From NCBI GenBank assembly GCA_018340805.1, contig JACMZG010001913.1, forward strand, positions 11,446,222 through 11,510,221: a stretch of DNA of 64,000 nt, in the 5' to 3' direction. Positions 49,401-61,000 of this stretch are shown here, piece by piece (within the stretch, counting starts at the first letter, position 1; each line of letters starts with the position of its first letter). Under the pieces are notes generated by a model. That model was not told where the DNA came from, made no database searches, and was given only the letters and a program-made list of their open reading frames with translations. The DNA is from Microvelia longipes (Eukaryota; Arthropoda; Insecta; Hemiptera; Veliidae). Made by a program: the position numbers and the translations under genes.

Positions 49401-52400
49401 ACTAAGAATAATCAGAGTAACTTCAACAAGATGAGTAACTCTTGCCGGACTTGACAGTATGATGTTCATTATAGGATTTCTCTTTGTTAACTTAAAACAG
49501 AGTGGAGCATGTATATTGTAACTAATGTAATTCAACAACATAAGAACTTCGATCAACGAAAACGTATTGAAAAAACATTTCAACATAATTGAGCTTGTCG
49601 GCGTATCAAGCCCACTTTTGAGACATACAACGTTGTTAGCCCTAGAGGATCATACAATAAATAAAGCAAAATGAGTTTAAATACAAAATAATAACCATTT
49701 AACCTCTTATGAAATGTGAATGTCTTCCTCTTCAATAAAGCCTTAAATATTGTTATACGAGGTGTAGATAAATTTTATTCCAAAAATAATAAATACACTC
49801 ACATTATATGGTATTCCTATGAAAACAATAAACAAATTAAGACGTTGATCTCGCTTCAGTGTCTCAGGTTCATTGCCAGAAATTTGTTTCCAGTAATAAA
49901 TAAGGCGGACGACACCGATACACGACGCTTCAGGATATAAATAAGTGCATTCTGTGGTTTTATTTATCCCTATGTAATATTTGAGGATGCGCCCTAGTGC
50001 TCACTTAATAAAACCTACCAAGTAATACATCTAATTATACACGTTGATGTAGAGAATTCAATAACTGAGAGTAATCAGTATAGGAGGTCGGGACGGTGGG
50101 GGAACACAGTGCTAAACTCCACGTGTTAATTAGGGTAAGCTCCGAAAAAAAACAGGGATTATTGCATCAACTACCGCACGAGCGCTAGTTTTCACCTTGT
50201 CCCTTATCATATTTTATAGGTTTTGAGAATCGCACACTGATACCATATAAATGTTCTACTGAAACAATGTTGCAAATCAGAGAGCGAATTTTTTTCTATG
50301 TATGTACTTCATTGACTTTTTTTTCTTTTAGTTAGCTCCTATAGTATAAATTGTTTGTAGAAAACTAGATGATAGAATCGTATGTTACGAAGGTGAGGTG
50401 TTATATTAACGTAGAAGACATCACTGAAGATACTGTGGGAGATAGACGGGTAAAGTATGAAATATAAGTGTCCGTTGATGTGTTGGGTTTACCAACATTT
50501 TAATGATGTTGTCTACCAACAGTAGGAGATCATGGTTATTCACGAAATCAGCGTCTTAGACGTATAAGACTTTGAGAAATTAACACAGGTTTATATGTAT
50601 TGTATACTCATTAGTAGAGATTAATGACCTTTAAAGATAAATTCATAGTACCAATTATTTGACAATGTAATTAAACCCTTTGAGAATAATGTTATAATCT
50701 AGACAATGAAGAAATAATATATATAGTGATTAATATAAGGGATACAAGCAGCTAACACAGACTACAGGCACATCATAGTCGAGACAAGGTAGGAACCTAA
50801 TAGGGTTCAGAGTTCTCAATTCTTAAAGCAGGCTTATTCTCGGAGGAGCTATTAGACCACAATGTTGTCCCGCGGCCCCCACCCCTTCGGACATGTACAG
50901 TGAATCCTGTCTGTACTACTACTTAGTATACAATCAATAGAGATGGACTGGATAAAAGGGGAAACTCAGGAGTCTTGGGAGTCACAAGGTCACAAAAAGA
51001 CACAGACTGTAATTACTTAACGAGAAGTATAAGACTCTGAATACAGGATAATGACCGCGTCGACCGAGGTTTTTGTAAACACTCTATGGACACAACTTGG
51101 TCCATGACGACGATGAAGCGTACATCAGTCATGAATAGACACATTCTATGTTCTTACAAAACATGAATTGATGTAGATGATTTATGGCTTTGAGAGTGTT
51201 CCAGATCATCCAGAGAGGTGCCTCAAAAATGGATAATTAACAATGCCGAACGATGATCAATCACTTACCATTACGATGTCTACTACCAAGGAGAAGGACT
51301 CGCAGAATTATACTTTTGCCGTATAAACGAGTAGGTCGCGGAGGTGCGGTCCTACCTACTTTTTTGGATACTTCTAGTGTTTAATTCAAATAATATATAT
51401 TATATAGTGAGCGAAGATGTCCCGTATAAACCCTAGATCGATAAGAATTACGTACAACCTTTTCTTTGCACATTTGAGTGACCTGGCTACGATCATATTC
51501 TCAAAAGATTATATTTAGCGTCTACCAGTATCTATTTTTATTTGTCTTGCAGAATGATCAAACCCAAGTTTAGTACGCTAATAGAAGAGTCGATTGTTAT
51601 CAGATCATAAACTTACAAGGATCAAAATTGGGTGTCTTTACAATAATATATGATTTAAAAAGAAACAGCTATACTGCGGTATATCTCGTAGAATGACAGG
51701 AGAGAAAATATAAGAGAATGGACCAACTAGAGGGGATGTGTAAACGAACTGTTGTTATTCTTTCTAGAAACTTAAATATTGCTAAAGGACATATACTAAG
51801 CCTTATTATCTAAGACTCGACGTAGCATGCGGTCGTTTATAGCCTAACCCGGGATCCTCACGCACCACGGTGTCCTGGGCAACAGCCCGGGACTATGCTA
51901 ACCACATCCAGGTTCATAATGATGCTAACTTTTATGACAACAATAGACTCACAAAATCATGAAGTCTAAGTAAGTTAAAACAAGAAGTATTCTCGTCGGA
52001 GACTTGTTAAGCAATTAATTTATCTTAATGCATAAGCATAAATATAGATCTTCCTACTTCTGAGATGGTACATCATCTATCTAAATGCACCACTAGTGAA
52101 ATACCCTAAGGCGGACAATAAGACCACTAATATATCGTGGAATTCTAAGTTCTATATTAAGTAATATTTTATACCTTGATAAAGTACAAAGCGGGTTAGT
52201 ATATACCATGCAGAATAAGCTATCAATACGATATCTTATTTGTGGAGAGATACAAGAGATACTTATTTAACTACATAGAGGAGCTAGCATAGGGGTGATA
52301 AGCAACAGTGTAAAACCAGGGGTCTCGGTAGTGTGACATACATCTAATAAGTGCCACAATTGTAAACTTTGGCACACGCAACACACAACATCCAGCACAC

Positions 52401-53669
52401 ACATACAGTGACATAACTTTGTAAAAGAGACTACTAACAGAGGAGGACGTTTATAAAACCTTTAAGCGGAAATTCGATGTACCATCTCCCATTACATACG
52501 TATTTTTTGCACCACCCACAAATTAACAATTTGACGCGTATTATGCGTTAGATAACCTACAGGTATATCAAAAATGAAAAAAAGTAAAAAATGTGTGATA
52601 TAATCACTGATCATTTCAAAGAAATTTGGTTTCACCTGATTAGTAACTAAACTAAACTCTCCCTCTTTAACTGAGTAATTAAATTTCATTGTGGTGAACC
52701 TATATATCAAGAAATTTCTACAATCGGTACACATAGGCATAAACAACATCATAAAGCAGAGGAGCCCTACAGACATGAGTGTATCGCTGTAGCTCCGTTG
52801 AGTGTTATGGCAATCACTGCTCTGTACGTAATCGTTAATGTTCATCATTAACAACTTAGAAGATCAACCAAAATCTGGCAAATAATCATACATAACAGAC
52901 ATATCCAACAAACGTTGAAGTGTATATACCCACTCTACATTTTAATCTCAGGCCATGTCGTCCACAATACACACTAATAATCGATGATAAATAGAAAAGG
53001 AAGTATAAAAAGCGAGTTTCGAAAATTATTTGAGTGGTATAATATATAATGCTATAATGTACATATCATACTACAGATATATAGAATAAGGGAAAAGTAA
53101 ATAAATTAAAAAAAAAGTAAAAAATAATAAATTATAGAGTAGGGAGAAGGGTTATATTATAAATAATCTAATAATAAATGAGAATATATAAAAGACAAGG
53201 TGATATAAGCATCTCTAATGATTTTATAACATAAAATATAATAGATATAAGAAAAATATATAAATGTAGAAAATAGTTGCAATAGTAATCAACTATGAAA
53301 TTACATACTACTAAGATATTAAAGAAATATAAAAATTAATAAAGTATTTAGTCCAATGGATAAATAATTGGAATGATAAGCAAGTAATACTTTAGTTGGC
53401 AATGAAAGGATGTAAACTAAATATAGGAAATACTCATAAAGTAAATACTACATAAAGGCTAATATAATATTATTTAGGATTCATGTGATATTATATTAAG
53501 AAATTAGTAGTATAGACAGAAAATAGACGCTACTATAAAAGGTAGTAATAAAGGTTGGTTTATCAAATCGGAATAAAGAATACACAACACACAAACAATT
53601 AATCTACATTTTAATCATAATTTTTAGCGAAGTTTCTCGAGCGAAAGATGCGTCGCCGCTGTCTGCGAA
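46411..53669. other. Long unassigned interval
   Basis: No gene, LTR, satellite or tRNA was recognised in over 7 kb. 46600-46690 weakly resembles the right part of the CAAGG-ended MITE. From about 47.9 kb on, the sequence has few homopolymer runs and none of the repeat families seen elsewhere. The longest open frame (52492-52854, minus, 120 codons) resembles no family I know. Confidence 0.5.
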
Positions 53670-53870
53670 ATTCATTAGAATGCGTGTTTCCGTGCTAAAC
53701 AACCCATTTCTTGCTTAAGGGTCCGGTTCATGCTTTAGGACCTAAGCATTACATCCATGAATACAAGCAACTGCTTCGATATAACATTCATTTTTTCTCT
53801 ATTTTCCAAAGGAAATGCGCAAACCTTTAAAGATAACTGACTAAGCTTGAAGATAAGTAACTATAGCTTT
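53670..53870. repeat. Partial left half of the 45857-type foldback element
   Basis: The blocks atgcgtgtttccgtgctaaa, caacccatttcttgcttaag, tccaaaggaaatgcgc and aagataactgactaagctt follow the same order as in the 45.8-46.2 kb copy. Confidence 0.75.
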
Positions 53871-55436
53871 TAAGTAGTAATAACTAGCTATAAAATAATA
53901 GTGATGTACTAATCTAATTTATAGAGCATAGATAATAATTGAATAACCAACGTGATAATTATTGCGCTATTTCCTTATTGAAAATAGAAAAGAAAAAATG
54001 AAGTACGAAGCATCTGACTTTGGACTATAAATGGATGATAAACACGCTTAGGTTCTTTATAAAATATTAATAAGTAATATTGTAATAAATCCAAAGAATA
54101 TACCATCTTAAGCTAATAGAAAATGATAAGGTATGAGTTATTAAAAATATTAACTGAAGGTAATAACAACGCATTCTAATATTAAGTGAATATTCATGAC
54201 CGTAGGAATCAAGCTGCAGTGAACCAACCGACGTCTTATGTCGGCACAACTATTATTATAAAATTTGTTAGTTTAAAGTAAGTAATACGTATAAGCTTAA
54301 ATATATATGTATAAAATATAAACGTTTTACACAATAACTACAAGAACACACTAACACCTTAATACCTGAATCATATCCAACCAGCGGGAATTGGTTGAGT
54401 CTATGACGCGACCAACCCCAGATATACCTATTAACGCGTACAGAGATTTCACTAAAAGTGTATACCAATTCACGACCCAATACACTAATGCTAACCAGCC
54501 CTCACTTTTCAATCTCGGAGCGGAGACTCATTTATCATTTTCGAATATCTATCTCCACCAGTTTTTAATATTATTTATAATCGTTAAAGACTTGAACGCA
54601 ATATATAGAAGCGAACTATAATGGATTAAAGAAGAGAGGCGTGAACAATCTCGATACAGAGAGAAGAACATATATACGGTGTCACTGATGTAGCGACTAT
54701 TCCATTACTGTGATGCTTATTTAGCCCCATTTCAGATGTTTATACTAAAATATTCTGAGACGATCAAGATAGGTACGTGTGATATACTAATGTATGTGTA
54801 TTAAAGCGTGTAAGTGCTGTTTACTATCTAATAGTTCCATGATTTGTTAATGAAAGCGTGTGAGTAAACGTAGACTTCAAAATCGACTTAATTAAGCCGG
54901 TGTATGTGCATATCTAGATCTAATTTTTAAGTGACTCAATATGTATACTATGAATGAGAAAGTGAGTTTAGACAGGAAAATATTATAAAATGCGATAACT
55001 AGAGAGTTCATGATCTTGTAACTATATCAGAATATCTGTAGCAATCTGTTTCATGAACATCATAGAGGCAAGCAGAATTTCAATAATTTTATTGTATTTT
55101 TTTTATTAACACCCACGAAAGATGAAAGATTAATTTGTTTTAGTGATTTTTAAAAAAAATATTCGCAATAGAGGCTAAATGAGGTTTGGCGGGGGATGTA
55201 CCAGGAAAGTGACCAAAATGTTTTTCTAAGGTCCCTGAAAACCGCCCGTTTTTATCCCTTAAAACTTTCCGCCGGGATAAAGGTCCTTATTTATGTTTTT
55301 TAGTGATAAGTCGAATGAAACCGTTCCAAAGTTGATATAACCATATTAAGAGACCATAAAAGTAGTAAAATCGTGGTAAAATACCGAAAATCTTAAAATA
55401 CCTTCAAATGACCTTCAATTAAAATTCCGAAGAATG
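53871..55436. other. Unassigned AT-rich interval
   Basis: No coding or repeat structure is recognised. Confidence 0.5.
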
Positions 55437-55680
55437 TAATGTGAAGTATTTACCAGAGACGAGCGGTGCTCTCTTAGCGCTATCTTTCTTGACAAGCAAA
55501 ACATTATCATTTGATACTATTGAGTTTTGCAAAACATGAATAGTTGAGACTACGTTATTATGCGAGAGACGCCTAGGAAATGTAACAAGCTATAACTTTA
55601 GATATTACAAAACATAGTATCAAATGATATATGTCAAGAATGATGGCGGTAAGAGAGGAACGCTCGTCTCTGATAAATAC
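55437..55680. repeat. Inverted repeat, about 75-bp arms
   Basis: gtgaagtatttaccagagac, gagcggtgctctcttagcgc and catttgatacta on the left pair with tagtatcaaatg, gtaagagaggaacgctcgtc and tctgataaatacttcac on the right. It adjoins the next repeat without a gap. Confidence 0.8.
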
Positions 55681-55684
55681 TTCA

Positions 55685-56480
55685 CATCAGGGGGGGTTAA
55701 CTTAAATGAGGAAAAGTTTGGATTCCATTATCGCAAGCTACTAAAAATAGCGCTGCGGCGGACCGGTGCGGACAACTTATGAATTTACCCCAATAGCTTT
55801 CCAAAGATGACTGATTATATTTTTATATTTAAATTCATGAATACCATGGTAATTCTTGGTTATGACAGCTACATTTATTATTATTATAAAATTGATTGTT
55901 TTCTGTATGTATTTTTCGCAAAAACGGTTCGCCGTTGCATGTTCTATATTTCCAAAATTCAGAAACTAAAAGTAAATAGAAACCTTTTTAAAACTTGCAG
56001 AGAACGCTAATGATGGCAGATAAGTATATTTCATTTAATTAATTTATTGATTTAGTCGATTTTATCAGGTAATTACATTTAATCACATGTGCGCATCTCG
56101 CCGATGTAATTAAAAATACAGGGCTGCATTAAATGCCAAAATCTATCTTTTAGCACGTGTAAAACTTTAGCCACTATTTCATTATTACCTGATTGAATCA
56201 ATTAAATTAATAAATTACTTGAATGAAAAACTAAAAATAATCACAAGTGTTCTGTGTAAGATTAAAGTGGTAGGGTTAGTTAGAAGTATAACTATACAAA
56301 GTATAGAAATTAAATTTCAAACTGACTGTGGGCATAAAGCGGGAAGTTAAGACACGCCCACTCAATTGAAAGGTAGGTCCGCCGCAGCGCTAGCGTCGTC
56401 CGGAATCCAAATTTTCCCACCATTGAGTCGACAGTCTTACTGTTAAGTATCTATAGTCTCTGCTTCACATTATATTCTTT
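55685..56480. mobile_element. Half-copy of the 24693-27050 TIR element
   Basis: Successive blocks match that element: gttaacttaaatgagg, attatcgcaagct, ccgattata-like gactgattatattttta, ttggttatgacagc, catttaatcacatg, aatgccaaaatctatctttt, agcacgtg, gggcataaagcgggaagtta, gcgctagcgtcgtccgg, attttcccaccattgagtcg. It ends with the TIR terminus atctatagtctctgc. Confidence 0.75.
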
Positions 56481-56642
56481 GGAATTTGATTAAGTTAGAG
56501 AGTCTGGCTCTTTCTGCGCCGTGATGAGTTAGACGTAAAGAAACAGAGTGGGACATGACGTTATGTCGAGCCATCAATGACGTCGAATGTCAAAGGATGG
56601 AACAGACCCTAGATGAGCATTGCATTTTGATTGTACAACTTT

Positions 56643-57385
56643 ACTAGGTGTCTTTCGCACGAATAAGAATAAGTTGTCTTTGGGTCGAATAAGATATTAC
56701 TTAGTCAAAACAACCCTCTCTCAATGAACAAGACTAAACCAAAACTTAGTCTATACATCTATCTCACAATAATAGATTAGAATGTAACTTAGTCAATATC
56801 TCACAATAATAGATTAGAATGTAACTTAGTCAATATCTCACAATAATAGATTAGAATGTAACTTAGTCAATATCTCACAATAATAGATTAGAATGTAACT
56901 TAGTCAATATCTCACAATAATAGATTAGAATTTAACTTAGTCAATATCTCACAATAATAGATTAGAATGTAACTTAGTCAATATCTCACAATAATAGATT
57001 AGAATGTAACTTAGTCAATATCTCACAATAATAGATTAGAATGTAACTTAGTCAATACACATATCATTCAATAATCAAGGCTATCACTAAGTCAGAACAC
57101 CCATCTCTTCATGAACTAAGCTATTACTTAGTTAAAATATCTATTTCCTAGGTGTCTTTCGCACAATTATATTGGGTCGACTAAGATATTACTTAGTCAA
57201 AACAACCGTCTCTCAATGAACAATACTAAACCATTACTTAGTCCATACATCTATCCCACAATAATGGATTAGAATATAACTTAGTCAATATCTCACAATA
57301 ATCTAGGCTATCACTAAGTCTGAACACCCATCTCTCCATAAACCAAGCCATTACTTAGTCAAAACACCCATTTGTAAGGTGTCTC
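56643..57385. repeat. 37-bp tandem array within a larger duplicated block
   Basis: Eight copies of ctcacaataatagattagaa plus tgtaacttagtcaatat lie at 56763-57058, almost identical. The flanking block (ctaggtgtctttcgcac, gatattacttagtcaaaaca, tctcaatgaaca) at 56643-56760 is repeated at 57148-57240, followed by a further partial round to 57385. Confidence 0.92.
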
Positions 57386-58092
57386 TCACACAATTGCATT
57401 ACATAATGCGATACAAATTTGGTGACTTCCACATTTTGAGGATGAGCGAATCGAGCTTAAAGTCCTGAAGACGAACCGATTATTTCTGTCCATAAGTATA
57501 ACGTTATAATCTTAGAATAATACTAATATAGAAGGATTATAGGACCGTAAACACAATGTAATTCCACTGATAACACAAAAGCCAGATGACTGTTGGTCTT
57601 AAGTAGGGGTGCCACACTAACGACAAAACATTTTATAACATAAACATTTTATATATGTGTTATAAATGTCCACTAATGTAAAAAGATATTAAGTAACAAA
57701 TATAATAATTAAAAACTCTGCTAAGTACTTAATATAATTGGTCTTAGATAGCAAATGAGTAGGGGAATACGAGAATCTACAGTTAGTTGACGAAGACTAC
57801 TTTCAAGATAATTTTAATTAAATCGTTAAAATACAATTTAAAATGCTTAAAAAATTGTTATGCAACGATACATGTATGAGTATTTTATGAATAATTGGTC
57901 ATTAATGATAATAGAACATAATAATTAAGCAACTGGAATTACTGCCAACTTTGTTATAAGAAAATTGTATATTGTTACGTTGGCAGCATTACTTAAGACC
58001 ACCAGTGAAACGGCTTAGCTGTTTTATCAGTTATGCTCCTTCTATATATAGTATTATTCTAAGCTTATAATAATTTAAAACTGATGTTTCAG

Positions 58093-61000
58093 ATATGCAG
58101 CCCAAATGAAATGAGGCGAAATAGTTTTCGAATTTATAATCCTATGAGTTTAAGAGAATTGCAGCTGTGGACAGATACATCCTCGCTTAATCAGGTTGGT
58201 GTTATGTGTCGTAGTTTTTTAAAAACGTTTAAATAAATATTTTCAAGTATTTTATAACTAACAATTTAATAGTGGACATAACATTCAATTATGATATTAC
58301 ATTATATTATATTATATTATATTATATTATATATATATATATATATATTATATTATATATATATATTATATATATATATTATATTTTATATTATATATTT
58401 ATATTATTATATAATTTTATATATTATTTATATTATATTATATTATTATTATATTATATTATATTATATTATATTATTATTATATATTATATTATTATTA
58501 TATTATATTAATTATATTATATTATTATTATATTATATTATATATATTATATATATTTATATATTATATTATATTATATTATATTATATTATATTATTAT
58601 TATATATATTATTTATATTATATTATATTATATATATTATATTTTATATTATATTATATATATATATATTATATATATATTATTATATTATATTATATTA
58701 TATTATATTATATTATATTATATTATATTATATATATATATTATATTATATTATATTATATTATATTATATTTATGAGGATGCAGCGATAAGAGAACATT
58801 ACTGATCCCATAAACATTGAATTATGTAGTAAAGTAAGAGTAAACTCACAGCGTTGTCTGTCTGTATGTATGTATGTGTGTTTAGCAGTTAACATCTTAG
58901 CTCCCAATGAATTTGCGCTAGAGAGTTGAAAAGTGCTATCTAGATAATAATTTTTGATTACTGCACTTACCAGCAAATATAATTTGGAAAAACTTAAGAA
59001 AAATCATAAAACGCAGAAAAATTTTGCGATTAATTTAAGAATCACCCCGAATGTAGCCATATATAAGACTAACATATGTGCCAAGTTTTATCACATTCTC
59101 AGCAATAATTTAATTTTTATTAAATGACTTGTGTAAGATTTAAAAAAAAAAACTGTAATATTCGGAAAATAATCTAATTGATTAAAAATATATTAAATAA
59201 GTTATAAATTTATTTATTGTAAATATAAAAAAAATTGTTGTTACAAATAATTACACCAAATCTCGTTTCAATATGACAAGTATATCTGTGAGTTTTCTAT
59301 TGTTGATTCATAAAAGTTAAGCAACATCTTGCGTGTTCAGTGCATAGATGGGTGACCGCTAGGAATATATTTAGGTATATATTCCTAAATATATAATATA
59401 TTTAGGTATTTATAGGATGAGCAAAGCGTGTCTGAAAAAGTGTTTTACTTTAAATTTAACAATTTGTTAAAATTAAAAAGGTTGTATTTACCGCAAGTTG
59501 AAGAAGCAATCGAAGAATCAGCTACCATCAATACTTGCTGTTGGATATAAATATCCCTGGACCGGTTTCGGCATAACGCCACCATCAGCAGACGGGGCAA
59601 CACTCGAGCTCTTAACTAATAAAGTTATATCAGTGATTAACTTCTAGTCTCAATGAGGACGACGAGCCCTCTGAAGATAAGGGAGGTAGTAGGAAAGGGT
59701 TTATAAAGGGAATATGTACTGAGTCAAGGCCGTGACTCTGAGTAGTCAGGTGTGTGAGTCAGGTGTGCGTGTGAGCCATCTGACGTTATGATGCTTTGTG
59801 TCTTTTATTATGATGTGTACCGGTATCATGGTTTTCCCGTTTTCGTTTTTGTCAAGTGCTGGTTTGAGTACTGAAAAAGTAATGTCCGAATTGAAAGTAT
59901 GTTGTTGATTAATAATAATTGTCTTGTCAGTAATTCTGTGTTTGTATATTTCTTTGTATACTTCCTCCCTTATCTTCAGAGGGCTCGTCGTGCTCATTGA
60001 GACTAGTAGTTAATCACTGATATAACTTTATTAGTTGAGAGCTCGAGTGTTGCCCCGCCTGCTGATGATGGCGTTATGCCGAAACTGGTCCAGGGATATT
60101 CATATCCAACAGCAAGTATGGACGGTAGCTGATTCTTCGATTAACAACTTGTATATCTTGGGGATGAGCAATGCTAGCCCGAAGCAGGGAGGATGAGCGT
60201 AGCGAATCCGATGCAATGAGGAATTGTTTCGAGGTACCCTGTTTTTTTATACATAATTGTTTTATCAAAACTGTTTTCTTCTATGCAAGATAAATTGGTT
60301 GGAGCTGCTCCAAAAATCGTTTAAACCGACAGGCATTACGATCGAATGGACTGAACGAGTTGTTGTCAGAGAACTTGATTATTTATTTAAATTATCAGCA
60401 TTGCTGAAGAAGACACCCAAAAGGGTTCTAGGTAAACCTTTTTTGTCCTCTTTGTCAATTTTTTAATGCTTAAAACTTATATGATGTTTATGTTGTTGAT
60501 GTGTTATATGTTGTGTTGTTTATAATGTGATGTTTTTGGACAAAAATCCGAAACCGGGACGTCACCGGAATTATATGTTTTAGTGGGTCTGTTATCATCG
60601 TTGCTCCGCTATACGGAAATTTATTTTATGACGCCATAAACCCTCAATAATGACTCCTCAGAAAAATTCATTAAACGCATTTTAAATTTTAAAAACGCAT
60701 TAAATTCATTATCTGCGTTTAATGAATTTTTTTGAGGAATTTTTAATGAATTTTGAAAAACATTTATATGTTTTGATCGGGCTTAGATTTGGCTTGCAAA
60801 ATGTACCAAGTTTCATCTCATTATCAGCATTAGTTTAATTTTTATCGAATGATTTATGTAAAATTTTTTTAAATTGTAAAAAAAACTAGAAACAATTCAG
60901 TTGAGCTGAAACTTACTTTATGTGAATCCCATAACATAATAAATAAGAATACTATGCTTCGTTTAAATGCAACATGTGTGGTTTTGTTGGATCATACATT

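Noticed and set aside
49260..49586. 108-codon minus-strand open frame
   Set aside because: No recognisable motif, hydrophobic low-information composition, and no supporting signals.
51840..51905. GC-rich acccgggatcc ... agcccggga inverted motif
   Set aside because: Imperfect pairing and no second copy; not supportable as a feature.
52492..52854. 120-codon minus-strand open frame
   Set aside because: No domain, no similarity I recognise, no splice or poly(A) context.
58272..58791. Open frames of 79 and 166 codons
   Set aside because: Translated AT microsatellite inside a peptidase intron.
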